A DNA stretch of 38,012 nt from Sphingomonadaceae bacterium (GTDB lineage: Bacteria > Pseudomonadota > Alphaproteobacteria > Sphingomonadales > Sphingomonadaceae). The notes under the pieces are model-generated. The model made no database searches. It was not told where the DNA came from and saw only the letters and a program-made list of their open reading frames with translations. The stretch spans positions 1 to 38,012 of the forward strand of contig JADLBY010000104.1 in assembly GCA_020847445.1 (NCBI GenBank). The letters are read 5' to 3'. The position numbers and the translations under genes were made by a program. Every line of letters begins with the position of its first letter. Positions within the stretch are counted from its first letter, which is position 1. This document shows positions 1 to 8,875 of this stretch, one piece after another.

Positions 1-433
1 ACGGATGAAAGCTCATCGCCGCCCATGCCGTCGGCGGACGGCTTTCATGATGCACGGCATGCGCGATGCGAAACAGCCATGGCTGATGCATCCACCGATG
101 GGTCCAGTAGAACCATGTATCATGCGCGGCCAGATAAAGAAGAACCGACACCGGCAGATACCAGAGCGGATATAGCCCATTGTCGGTGTAAATCCGCGTC
201 CAGCCCCGGTTCTGCCAGCCCCACGCCACTATGCCCGCAGGAATCCCGTAGATCGCGGCCGACAACAGCGACCAGAATATCTCTCGCCGCATCTGCCGGC
301 CGAGTTTCGTATAAAGCCCGGGGCGAACCTTCCCGGTCAGCCAGGCAAAGAAGCCGCTGGTTGCCAGATAGCGCAGACCGACAATCAGCGTCATCGCGAT
401 CGCGGAACCCAACACCGATATGGCTGCTGTCAT
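1..433 (-). CDS. Sterol desaturase / fatty-acid hydroxylase family protein (3' end outside window)
   Basis: The frame opens at ATG 433 and runs off the left edge, so only about 144 N-terminal residues are visible. It has an N-terminal hydrophobic segment and further membrane-type stretches, followed by histidine-box motifs of the FA_hydroxylase (PF04116) superfamily: HDTWFYWTHRWMH and then HAVHHES. In this family the His boxes hold a di-iron centre that hydroxylates or desaturates lipid or sterol-like substrates in the membrane. The substrate cannot be read from sequence. The start codon overlaps the upstream gene's stop as ATGA (430-433), so the two are translationally coupled. A carotenoid hydroxylase role is possible given crt genes 5 kb away, but the motif spacing is that of general sterol desaturases, not CrtZ. 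Confidence 0.85.
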   Translation of the reverse strand, partial: MTAAISVLGSAIAMTLIVGLRYLATSGFFAWLTGKVRPGLYTKLGRQMRREIFWSLLSAAIYGIPAGIVAWGWQNRGWTRIYTDNGLYPLWYLPVSVLLYLAAHDTWFYWTHRWMHQPWLFRIAHAVHHESRPPTAWAAMSFHP

Positions 434-1119
434 TGCTCCTTCCAGGTCACATTGCCTCGATAGCGCCCGGCGATGGCAACGCCATTGGCATCCTTGGCCG
501 GCGTAAAACGGGCACGCTTCATGAAAGCGTCGCACGTCGCCTTGTCGAGCGCCTCCTTTCCGGATGACCTCGTAACAACACAGCTTTGCGGTCGCCCGTC
601 GGCGGCGACGGCCATTTCGAAACGCGTTGTTCCTTCCGCTTTGATGCCACGCGGATAGTCGCTTGGGGTGATTATGGAAGCCGCATTTTTCAACGAGGAG
701 GCGAGGAGCAAGGGCAGGCTCCCCATGCCCGACGGATCATATTCGCAATGCCCCTGACCGTTGCTGTCGATGATGATCTGCGCGCTGGTTCGGCAAGCGA
801 AGATATTTATCGTCTGCAGCGGCAGATATGCAGTTGTCGTTTCGGCTCCGGCGTCCAAGACCGATTCAAGCCAGCGGGCCGGGTCGACGCACAAATTCGA
901 TGAGCCGTCAGCCTGCAGGCACGATTTCAGGCGGACTGGATAGTTGCAATCATTAATTAGTCGAAACCCATCGGCGCCGGAATTCCTAAAGCTTATGCAC
1001 CGTTCCGCAGGCAAGTCGATGCTGGAGGTCGCCTGAGCAAAGGATGGAGTATCGGAAATCGCGACAAGGCTGGATGCGACCAGGCAAATGGCGAGGCTGC
1101 TACGGATAAAACTGATCAT
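430..1119 (-). CDS. Secreted protein with C-terminal TonB domain
   Basis: The product is 229 aa. Residues 1-28 form a signal peptide (hydrophobic core, predicted cleavage near SFA|QA). The middle contains two or three Cys residues in short clusters (around DCNYPVRLKSC). The last ~85 residues resemble the TonB C-terminal fold: a YP-R-G pair, an EGTTRFEMAVAADGRPQSC strand-turn-strand and the closing FTPAKDANG segment. Classical TonB has an N-terminal membrane anchor and a Pro-rich span. Here there is a cleavable-looking signal and no Pro-rich region, so it is probably not the energy transducer itself; sphingomonads carry many such periplasmic TonB_C proteins of unknown role. Its stop overlaps the start of the sterol desaturase gene (ATGA), indicating co-expression. 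Confidence 0.75.
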   Translation of the reverse strand: MISFIRSSLAICLVASSLVAISDTPSFAQATSSIDLPAERCISFRNSGADGFRLINDCNYPVRLKSCLQADGSSNLCVDPARWLESVLDAGAETTTAYLPLQTINIFACRTSAQIIIDSNGQGHCEYDPSGMGSLPLLLASSLKNAASIITPSDYPRGIKAEGTTRFEMAVAADGRPQSCVVTRSSGKEALDKATCDAFMKRARFTPAKDANGVAIAGRYRGNVTWKEQ

Positions 1120-1338
1120 GGGATTCGACTAATGGCTCGCACCCGGCTTGTCCATCGGACGCAGCGCCGCCGGGTGCAGCGCATTGTTCGGGTTCAACCG
1201 GAAGGCCGTCGATAACATAGGAGGATATTGCCCCCAACAGTAGTTGTTCTTTGACTCCGCGGCCGCCGACCTTAACCCTGAAGGCACGACAGACTACCAC
1301 TCACGGGAGTCGAACTGGCGATGGGGAAGGAATGCAAG
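1120..1338. other. Divergent intergenic region before adhesin 1
   Basis: It separates the minus-strand TonB-domain gene from adhesin 1 and must hold promoters for both. No confident -35/-10 pair stands out. Confidence 0.4.
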
Positions 1339-3468
1339 ATGGTAAGATGCCGAACACGGATAATGGCAGAAAGCGGTTTGGCTTTGCTGATTTGCGCGGC
1401 GGCAGGCTGTGTCGTGCCGACGGCCGCATTCGCCGAAGACTGCCTGCTGGATTCGAACGACAATGGCCTTGCCGACGACGCGACCGACACAGATGGCGGT
1501 GCAAGCTCGGCTGGCGAGGACACCAGGCTTGCTTGCGGTGTGGGCAGCGTCGCTTCCGGATCAAAATCCATCGCAGTGGGCAACATAGCCCAGGCCAGCG
1601 GTGAATATGCCATCGCGATAGGCAATGACGGCTACGACAACGGCCTGGGAACGAGAGCGCAGGGCCGTTCGTCGGTAGCTATCGGTGCAAATGCCACCGC
1701 CGCCGGCAACTGGGGTATCGCCATTGGCGAAGGCGCGCTGGGAGCAGCACAAGCCGTCGGGATTGGTGGCAATGCCAAAGCAGGGTCCACCGGGGCAACC
1801 GCTGCGGGCGACAATGCAGTAGCGATGGGGACAGGCGCGACCGCCATTGGCGGATTTGCCTATGCCCCACTTAATTCTGCCACGGCGTTGGGAGCCAACG
1901 CCCGCGCCACAAACGAATGGTCAATCGCGGTCGGGGCCGGGGCCGATTCGCAGGGTGCTAACGCGATTGCAGTCGGCCAATCGGCACGGGGTTGGGGCAC
2001 CAACGCCGTCGCAATCGGCTTTGGGTCCATCGCACCCCAGCAAAACACTGTCGCTGTTGGTGCAGGGGCCAGTTCAAGCGGCAATGGTGCAACAGCATTG
2101 GGCGGTGTCGCAAAGGCCCTGGGTGCGGGCGCGACTGCAGTCGGAAATATGGCAGAGGCCGGATCGCTAGGCGTTGCTATTGGCGGGGATGGCAACGACG
2201 CCAACGACAGCGGTGCATATGCCGCATCTGCGGCGGTGGCCATCGGTGCGGACACATCCAGCCTGGGCCAGAGCGGGGTTGCGATCGGCCAAAGTGCACG
2301 GTCTGACAAGACTGGCGCGATTGCCATCGGCGGCAACGCGATCGCGGATGTCAACGCGTTCAGTTCAACCAATTCCAAGGGCTCGGTTGCAATCGGCGAA
2401 AACAGCCGGGCGATTGCGGTTGGCGGAACGACAACCTCGACGACGCTGAGCGAAGGCTACAATCCGTTTCTACAGGGCACCGTTGCCATTGGAGACTCCG
2501 CCAGAGTGATCGGTGATGCGTCGATTGCCATTGGCACGAACGCCAGAACCGGCACTCCAAGTACATCGCCATTTGGTGGCGCAGACGTGCTGACTGCAGT
2601 AGAACTGGCCGTTGCAGTCGGCGGCGAATCCAGGGCGGAAACCAGCAAGAGCGTAGCGGTTGGCGGTGCGACGATTGCACGCGGCCAGTCAGCTGCTGCC
2701 TTTGGCGCCGAAGCACTGGCATCAAACTTCGAGGCAACTGCCCTGGGGGGTCGCGCTCAAGCTAGCGGAGGGAACAGTTTTGCCGCCGGTGCAGGTGCGG
2801 TGGCCTCGGGGCAGGCTAGCCTTGCCTTCGGCTCAAACTCTTTGGCTGCAGCGCAGGGCGCGACTGCAATCGGCGCGGGCGCGCAGGCCATTGGCGCCAA
2901 TTCGAGCGCGATCGGACGCGGCGCCTATGTCGGCTTTGCCAACTCGACTGCCATCGGCCAGAATGCGGTTGCTACCGAGGCCAACCAGATCCGGCTCGGC
3001 GCCGCCGAAACCGCAATCTCGATTGCCGATATCGGCTATTCCGACAGCCGCCAGTCGGGGCCGGAATTCTTTTTGACCATCGACAACAATGGAACCGTCG
3101 GCAAGGGTGCCCAATCCTCAGCTGCTCTCAGTCAGATGGGCGGCCAGCTGTCCGCATTGCAATCGGGCATGGCGCTGATCGACGATCAGGTGACACAACT
3201 TTTCGACCTCAACAACCTGAATCGTCGTGACATCAGGCGGGCGAACGAAGGCGTGGCCATGGCCCTCGCAATGGAGTCGCCGGCGCTTCCCGAGGGCACC
3301 AGCTTCGCCCTGTCGGGGGGTGTCGGCTACTACCAGAACAGATCGGCAGCGACCACGGCATTTACCGCGCGCGTCGGGAAGCATGCGTCGGTTTCGGGCG
3401 GCGTCGGGGTCGGCTTCAACTCAGGCGAGGTCGGCGCGCGTGGCGGCTTTCAGTTCGCCTGGTGATCC
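1339..3468 (+). CDS. YadA-like trimeric autotransporter adhesin (copy 1)
   Basis: I chose ATG 1339 over ATG 1321 because it has a purine-rich Shine-Dalgarno about 7 nt upstream and gives a clean signal peptide (to AFA|EDC); stop is at 3466-3468. The ~708 aa protein starts with a mature segment rich in Asp/Asn/Gly (DSNDNGLADD, DTDGG) and two Cys, then has ~30 YadA-head-type repeats (variants of AIAIG/AVAVG every ~14-16 residues). A connector follows (NQIRLG...SIADIGYSD), then the C-terminal YadA anchor, ending in an amphipathic beta-barrel segment with terminal Trp. Three copies would form the 12-strand pore and display the head at the surface. No long coiled-coil stalk is visible between head and anchor. 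It is followed by a close paralogue. Confidence 0.9.
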
Positions 3469-3754
3469 TGCTGCCTGATGACGGGAGCATCGCGCGACGG
3501 CGCGGTGCACCCGTGTCGATTTCATACAATACGCGGATGTCTTGCAGGTATAACAACATGCCATTGGAGGGGCGAGTCCGGAACCTATGATCGTTAGCCA
3601 TTGTGTGTGGCGCGGACAGGGTTTCGGAAAGTTGGTCTCTCCATTCAAGCCGGAAAACCGGTCATTTCAAAGGGCCGCATCGAACGCGAAACAGCGTGGG
3701 TGCATATGTCTGTCTCCGCTGTCAGCGACAATGCAACAGTATGGGAGACTTGAA
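3469..3754 (+). promoter_or_regulatory. Inter-adhesin region (286 bp)
   Basis: No gene is supported here. A TATAAC box (3549-3554) could be a -10, but no good -35 is at 17 bp. The region is long enough for an independent promoter and leader for adhesin 2. Confidence 0.35.
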
Positions 3755-5347
3755 ATGAGAAGCTTCAAAATTCTTGGTTCAGCATCCGGAGCCGCAATGG
3801 CACTGGCAATTTTCATGAGTGCAAATGTGGCGACGACGACGCCGGCTTTGGCGGACGACTGCCTTCTGGACACCAACAATGACGGCGATACCGACGCGAC
3901 AACGGACACCGACGGCGGTGCAAATTCTGCCGGCGACGATTCGCGTCTTGCTTGCGGATTTGGCGCGAATGCGAGCGGTGTCCATTCGGTCGCGTTGGGT
4001 CGGAATGCGCTGGCCGGCAGCGATTATGCCATTGCCATTGGCGGCGATACGAGTGCAGGCGGTATCGGCGCATCAGCTTCCGGGTTGCATGCCATTGCAA
4101 TCGGCGCCGACGCCTTCACAACCGGTGCTGGCGCGATTGCATTGGGGGGCGATGATGCCGACGCGGATACAACCGGCGCAGTCGCATCGGCAGCTGGAGC
4201 CATCGCAATAGGCGCTGACGCTGGCGCAACTGTGGCTGGCGTAATCGCGATTGGCCGATCGGCGGACGCAACGCAAGCCAACGCCATCGCAATCGGCGAT
4301 GGAGCGCAGGCAACCGGACAATTTTCCACCGGCATAGGATCGGGGGCATTGGCCACCAAGATATCCGCCATTGCGCTGGGGTTCAGTTCGGAAGCAACCG
4401 GCGACTATGCCATGGCCCTCGGCGTCCAATCTACCAGCACCGGGATGGTTGCAATTGCCCTTGGTAACAGCGCCAACGCGACCGGCGAACGCGGTATCGC
4501 CATCGGCGAGTCTGCTGATGCAACCGCGCTGGAAGCAATTTCGATGGGTCGAAATGCATTGGCGAGCAATACAGGTACCGTAGCGATAGGCGCAGGGGCT
4601 GATGCAACTAATTTTGAATCCACGGCGCTGGGACGCAACGCCACCGCCAGCGGCGGCAACAGCTTCGCGGCTGGTGCTGCAGCGGTGGCTTCGGGTCAGG
4701 CCAGCCTTGCCTTTGGTTCGAACTCGCTGGCGTCGGCAACGGGCGGCACTGCTATTGGCACGGGCGCGCAAGCCATTGGCGTCAATTCGACCGCCATCGG
4801 TCGCGGTGCCTATGTCGGCTTTGCCAACTCCACCGCCATCGGTCAGAATGCGGTCGCGACCGAAGGCAACCAGATCCGCCTGGGTACCACCGGCACGTCG
4901 ATTTCGATTGCCGATATCGGCTATTCGGACAGCCGCCAGTCGGGTCCGGAATTCTTCCTGACTATCGACAACAACGGCAATGTGGGCAAGGGCGCTCAAT
5001 CCTCGGCCGCCCTCGGCCAGATGGGTAGCCAGATATCGTCGTTGCAATCCGGCATGGCGCTGATCGACGATCAGGTGGCCGAACTGTTCGATTTGCGTCA
5101 AATGGATCGCAAGCATTGGCGCCGTGGCATTGCCGCCGCCACGGCCATGGCCAACGCGCCTTTCCCTTCTGAACCGGGCAAGACCAGCTATGCGGCAAAT
5201 GGCGCGACATACCGGGGCGAATGGGCGTTTTCCGCCTCGCTGATGCATCGCCTGCCGGGAGACACGCCATTCGCAATCACCGCCGGTGTTTCGCATTCCG
5301 GGGGCAAGGACACCGCCTTCAAGGCCGGCATCGCCGGCGAATTCTGA
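3755..5347 (+). CDS. YadA-like trimeric autotransporter adhesin (copy 2)
   Basis: ATG 3755 is preceded by GGGAGA at good spacing and begins a signal peptide (MRSFKILGS..., cleavage near ALA|DDC); the open frame upstream of it lacks these features. The mature protein is ~495 aa: a short Asp/Asn/Gly segment (DTNNDGDTD, DTDGG) with two Cys, about 20 YadA-head repeats, a connector, a short helix (LQSGMALIDDQVAELFDL) and a four-strand anchor ending in Phe. The last ~150 residues before the anchor strands are nearly identical to copy 1, while the head repeats differ in number and sequence. This fits tandem duplication with a homogenised C-terminus and diversifying head. A perfect-stem terminator follows. 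Confidence 0.9.
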   Translation: MRSFKILGSASGAAMALAIFMSANVATTTPALADDCLLDTNNDGDTDATTDTDGGANSAGDDSRLACGFGANASGVHSVALGRNALAGSDYAIAIGGDTSAGGIGASASGLHAIAIGADAFTTGAGAIALGGDDADADTTGAVASAAGAIAIGADAGATVAGVIAIGRSADATQANAIAIGDGAQATGQFSTGIGSGALATKISAIALGFSSEATGDYAMALGVQSTSTGMVAIALGNSANATGERGIAIGESADATALEAISMGRNALASNTGTVAIGAGADATNFESTALGRNATASGGNSFAAGAAAVASGQASLAFGSNSLASATGGTAIGTGAQAIGVNSTAIGRGAYVGFANSTAIGQNAVATEGNQIRLGTTGTSISIADIGYSDSRQSGPEFFLTIDNNGNVGKGAQSSAALGQMGSQISSLQSGMALIDDQVAELFDLRQMDRKHWRRGIAAATAMANAPFPSEPGKTSYAANGATYRGEWAFSASLMHRLPGDTPFAITAGVSHSGGKDTAFKAGIAGEF

Positions 5348-5405
5348 GGCGGGGCTCCAACCGGACAGGCTCTGCAAGTCAAGTCTCCTGCAGAATCTGT
5401 AAGGT

Positions 5406-5449
5406 GCAGGCCGGAACACCCAGTTCCGGCCTGCTTCCTTATTCTATTT
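5406..5449 (+). terminator. Rho-independent terminator after adhesin 2
   Basis: A perfect 12-bp stem (GCAGGCCGGAAC pairing with GTTCCGGCCTGC, loop ACCCA) at 5406-5434 is followed by a T-rich tail (TTCCTTATTCTATTT). It separates the adhesin pair from the carotenoid genes. Confidence 0.85.
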
Positions 5450-5510
5450 ATCCCCCGAAATTGGCGGTCTCAGGCTTTCGTCCGTGTCACCGCGACGCTA
5501 GGCCGTTTAC

Positions 5511-6692
5511 ATGCCCCTGGCAGCCCCTACTCCTATCAAATGCGATCTGGCCATTGTCGGCGGCGGCCTTGCCGGTGGCCTGATAGCGCTTGCCGTCGCG
5601 CGGCAGCGGCCCGAACTGAAGATCGTGCTGATCGAGCAGGAACAGCATTTCGGCGGCAACCATATCTGGAGCTTCTTCGCAAGCGACATCGCGCCGGAAC
5701 ACCGCTGGCTCACCGCGCCGCTCGTGACCTATGGCTGGTCGGGCTATGATGTGCATTTCCCCGACCATAGCCGCAGCCTCGACACCATCTATTACACGAT
5801 CGAATCCGAACGGCTCGACTGGTTGCTGCGCCACAATCTGCCCGCTGCGTCGCTGCTCACGGGGCGCACGGTCAAGGCAGTCAGCCCGCGGCTGGTGGTG
5901 CTTGACGGGGCGCAGCGGATCAACGCGGGCGGGGTGATCGACGCCCGCGGGGTGGCGGATACCCATCATCTCGATTGTGGCTGGCAAAAATTCACCGGCC
6001 AGTTGCTGCAACTACACGAACCGCACGACCTGAAACGGCCAATCGTGATGGATGCGGCGGTCGAGCAGCATGACGGCTATCGCTTCGTCTATGTCCTGCC
6101 CTTCGGAATGGACAAGATTTTCGTCGAGGATACTTATTATAGCGACACGCCCGACCTCAACAAAAAGGTCATGGCCGAACGAATCGCCAGCTATGCAACC
6201 GCCGCAGGCTGGCAGGTCGACCGCATCCTTCGCGAGGAGACGGGGGTGCTGCCCGTCGTCATGGGCGGCGATCTTGAAAATTATTGGGCCAGCGGCAGCG
6301 GACGGACGGCGAAGGCCGGGGCGCGTGGCACCTTTTTCCACCCGGTCACCAGCTATTCGCTGCCCGACGCGGTGCGCAACGCCGTCTATATTTCCGAACT
6401 GCCCGATTTCGACGGCGACCGGCTGAACATGCTGATGCGGCAGCGCGCGCAGGAACATTGGAAGGGCGGGAATTTCTATCGCATCTTGAACCGGATGCTG
6501 TTCCGCGCCTCCGAACCGGGCGCGCGGTACAAGATACTCGAACATTTTTACCGGTTGAAGCCAGGGCTGATCGAACGCTTTTATGCCGGGCTGTCGACCG
6601 GTGGCGACAAGGCGCGGATATTGTCGGGCAAGCCGCCGGTTCCGGTCGGCAGGGCGTTGCAGGCCATTCGGGCAAGGAAACGGAAAAGATGA
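5511..6692 (+). CDS. crtY: Lycopene beta-cyclase
   Basis: The product is 393 aa, the usual length for bacterial CrtY. The start is constrained: an in-frame TAG at 5499 leaves ATG 5511 as the first start. Residues 12-22 carry the dinucleotide-binding motif (LAIVGGGLAG), with GGNHIWSFF near 46-54, VEDTYYSD near 203-210 and FFHPVTSYSLPDAVRN in the second half, all typical of flavin-dependent lycopene cyclases. It converts lycopene ends to beta-ionone rings, giving beta-carotene. It overlaps crtI by ATGA (6689-6692), so the two are translationally coupled. No clear Shine-Dalgarno is seen. Confidence 0.95.
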   Translation: MPLAAPTPIKCDLAIVGGGLAGGLIALAVARQRPELKIVLIEQEQHFGGNHIWSFFASDIAPEHRWLTAPLVTYGWSGYDVHFPDHSRSLDTIYYTIESERLDWLLRHNLPAASLLTGRTVKAVSPRLVVLDGAQRINAGGVIDARGVADTHHLDCGWQKFTGQLLQLHEPHDLKRPIVMDAAVEQHDGYRFVYVLPFGMDKIFVEDTYYSDTPDLNKKVMAERIASYATAAGWQVDRILREETGVLPVVMGGDLENYWASGSGRTAKAGARGTFFHPVTSYSLPDAVRNAVYISELPDFDGDRLNMLMRQRAQEHWKGGNFYRILNRMLFRASEPGARYKILEHFYRLKPGLIERFYAGLSTGGDKARILSGKPPVPVGRALQAIRARKRKR

Positions 6693-8170
6693 CATCCGCA
6701 GTCGTCATCGGATCGGGCTTTGGCGGGCTGGCGCTCGCCATCCGCCTGCAGGCAGCGGGTATCCAGACCACGATCATAGAGGCGCGCGACAAGCCGGGCG
6801 GGCGGGCCTATTATTGGGAACGGGATGGCTTCATCTTCGATGGCGGGCCGACCGTCATCACCGATCCCCCCTGCCTGAAGCAGCTTTGGGCGCTGACCGG
6901 GCACGACATGGCCGACGATGTCGAATTGCTGCCGGTGATGCCGTTCTACCGGCTCAACTGGGCCGACGGCACCAGTTTCGATTATTCGAACGACGATGCC
7001 AGACTGCGGGCCGAAATCGAAAAGCTCAATCCCGACGATGTCGCAGGCTATGCCAAATTCGTCGACTATAGCGCCGGCGTATATGAAGAAGGCTATGTGA
7101 AGCTGGGCACCACGGCGTTTCTCGATTTCGCCTCGATGATCAGGGCCGCCCCGGCGCTTGCCAGATACCAGGCATGGCGCAGCGTCTATTCGATGGTTTC
7201 TTCCTTCGTGCAGAACGAGAAGCTGCGCGAGGCGCTGTCGTTCCACACCTTGCTCGTCGGTGGCAATCCGATGACCACCAGCGCCATCTACGCCTTGATC
7301 CACAAGCTGGAAAAGGATGGCGGCGTCTGGTTCGCAAAAGGGGGCACCAACCGGCTGGTCGCGGCGATGGTGAAGCAGTTCGAACGGATCGGCGGCACAA
7401 TAAGATTGGGCGATGCCGTCGACCGGATCGAGACGCAGGGCGAACGCACGACGGGCATTGTCACCCGGTCGGGCCATCGGATCGAGTGCGATGCCGTCGC
7501 CACCAATGCCGACATCATGCACAGCTACCGCGATCTGCTGGGCCACCATCCGCGCGGGCAAAAGGCAGCGGCGAGCCTGCGGCGCAAGAAATTTTCACCC
7601 AGCCTGTTCGTCGTCCATTTCGGCATCAAGGGCAGCTGGCCGGGGATCCCGCACCACATGGTGCTGTTCGGCCCGCGCTACAAAGGGCTGCTCGACGACA
7701 TCTACACCCATGGCGTATTGCCGCAGGATTTCTCGCTCTATCTGCACCACCCCACGGTCAGCGATCCGTCGATGGCGCCAGAGGGCTGCTCGACCTTCTA
7801 TGCGCTCGCCCCCGTCGCGCATCAGGGCAAACTGCCGATCGACTGGGAAGAAATGGGGCCGGTGCTGGAAAAGCGTATCCTTGACGAGGTTGGCCGCCGC
7901 CTGATCCCCGACATCCACGACCGCATCGTCACCAAATTCCATTACACCCCCGCCGACTTCAGCGGCGACCTGAACGCCCATCTGGGCAGCGCCTTCAGCC
8001 TGGAACCGATATTGCATCAAAGCGCATGGTTCCGCGTGCACAACCGCGACGACAGGCTGTCCAATCTGTACTTTGTCGGCGCAGGAACCCATCCGGGCGC
8101 GGGCATTCCCGGCGTCGTCGGCAGCGCCAGGGCGACTGCGGAACTGATGATTGAGGATTTACAAAACTGA
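6689..8170 (+). CDS. crtI: Phytoene desaturase
   Basis: The product is 493 aa from ATG 6689, matching CrtI length and starting directly with the Rossmann FAD motif (VIGSGFGGLALAIRLQAAG). The frame is open further upstream, but that part lies over crtY and lacks homology-like features. Other signatures are DKPGGRAYYW and FDGGPTVITDP near the N-terminus, and the C-terminal amine-oxidase/CrtI signature (NLYFVGAGTHPGAGIPGVVGSA). It catalyses successive desaturations of phytoene to lycopene, feeding CrtY. It is coupled to crtY by a 4-nt overlap. Downstream there is an ~100-bp repeat element and then the LOG gene. Confidence 0.96.
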   Translation: MTSAVVIGSGFGGLALAIRLQAAGIQTTIIEARDKPGGRAYYWERDGFIFDGGPTVITDPPCLKQLWALTGHDMADDVELLPVMPFYRLNWADGTSFDYSNDDARLRAEIEKLNPDDVAGYAKFVDYSAGVYEEGYVKLGTTAFLDFASMIRAAPALARYQAWRSVYSMVSSFVQNEKLREALSFHTLLVGGNPMTTSAIYALIHKLEKDGGVWFAKGGTNRLVAAMVKQFERIGGTIRLGDAVDRIETQGERTTGIVTRSGHRIECDAVATNADIMHSYRDLLGHHPRGQKAAASLRRKKFSPSLFVVHFGIKGSWPGIPHHMVLFGPRYKGLLDDIYTHGVLPQDFSLYLHHPTVSDPSMAPEGCSTFYALAPVAHQGKLPIDWEEMGPVLEKRILDEVGRRLIPDIHDRIVTKFHYTPADFSGDLNAHLGSAFSLEPILHQSAWFRVHNRDDRLSNLYFVGAGTHPGAGIPGVVGSARATAELMIEDLQN

Positions 8171-8174
8171 TCTG

Positions 8175-8272
8175 CCAATGCACTTCGGTTCACCAGCGAA
8201 GGCTGGGGCCCATCACGTCTGTCGGTTCAAAGCTGAAGGCGGAATAGGCGCCAGCCTTTGCCGGTGCGACGC
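8175..8272. repeat. Palindromic repeat element, family E (crtI-LOG gap)
   Basis: It begins with CCAATGCACTTC, the same 12-mer that begins the element inside glyS at 18724. The left arm CACCAGCGAAGGCTGGGGCC faces a right arm whose complement reads CACCGGCAAAGGCTGGCGCC, i.e. an imperfect inverted repeat with a ~45-bp centre. It resembles the dispersed CCAGC-GAAGGCTGG repeats common in proteobacterial genomes. Confidence 0.75.
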
Positions 8273-8293
8273 TCTTTTCAGAATGGAATCCAG

Positions 8294-8875
8294 TTGAAAC
8301 GCCTTGCTGTCTATTGCGGGTCCGCTACCCCGGCCGATCCAGTGTATATCGAAAGCGCACGCATGGTCGGTCGCGAACTGGCGGCGCGCGGGATCGGGCT
8401 GGTCTATGGCGGCGGGCGGCTCGGGCTGATGGGGGCGGTGGCCGATGCGACGCTCAACGCCGGGGGCGAGGTTATCGGCGTCATCCCCGAAGCATTGGTC
8501 GGCAGCGAGGTCGCGCATCGCGGTTGCACCGAATTGCATGTCGTGCCCGGGATGCACGAACGCAAGCGCATGTTCACCGATCTGTCGGACGGCTTCATCA
8601 CCATCCCCGGCGGCGTCGGCACGATGGACGAATTGTGGGAAGCGATCAGCTGGGCGCAGCTCGGCTATCATGAAAAGCCGGTGGGGCTGCTCAATGTCGC
8701 AGGTTTTTATGATCGGCTGATCGAATTCAACCGGCACATGGTCGATGTCGGCTTCATCCGCCCGCAACATGCGGGGATCATGATTGTCGACGAGACGATG
8801 GACGGTCTGCTTGCCAAGATGGCAGCCTATGAACCGCACAAGAGCATATTCCAGATGAAAGCCGAAGATTTGTGA
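8294..8875 (+). CDS. LOG-family nucleoside 5'-monophosphate phosphoribohydrolase (TIGR00730)
   Basis: It is read from TTG 8294 (GGAA 5 nt upstream), giving 193 aa that start MKRLAVYCGSA, the usual family N-terminus; an upstream TTG (8258) would fall in repeat sequence. Signatures are VYGGGRLGLMG (~45), MHERKRM (~88) and the lysine-decarboxylase-like PGGVGTMDEL motif (~105), which in LOG enzymes binds the phosphoribosyl group. Members release free base from N6-modified AMP (cytokinin activation) or cleave AMP; the substrate here is not determined. It lies between crtI and crtB, flanked by a repeat upstream and a DUF559 cassette downstream, so its place in the carotenoid operon may be secondary. 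Confidence 0.9.
   Translation: MKRLAVYCGSATPADPVYIESARMVGRELAARGIGLVYGGGRLGLMGAVADATLNAGGEVIGVIPEALVGSEVAHRGCTELHVVPGMHERKRMFTDLSDGFITIPGGVGTMDELWEAISWAQLGYHEKPVGLLNVAGFYDRLIEFNRHMVDVGFIRPQHAGIMIVDETMDGLLAKMAAYEPHKSIFQMKAEDL

Noticed and set aside
1..433. Left-edge hydroxylase as crtZ (beta-carotene hydroxylase)
   Set aside because: His-box spacing (HDTWFYWTHRWMH, HAVHHE) and long N-terminal membrane region fit general sterol desaturases; it is on the opposite strand from the crt genes.
1339..5347. Short regular repeats in the adhesin genes as a CRISPR array or tandem-repeat locus
   Set aside because: The periodicity is at protein level (AIAIG-type head repeats), DNA copies are degenerate and continuous with no unique spacers.
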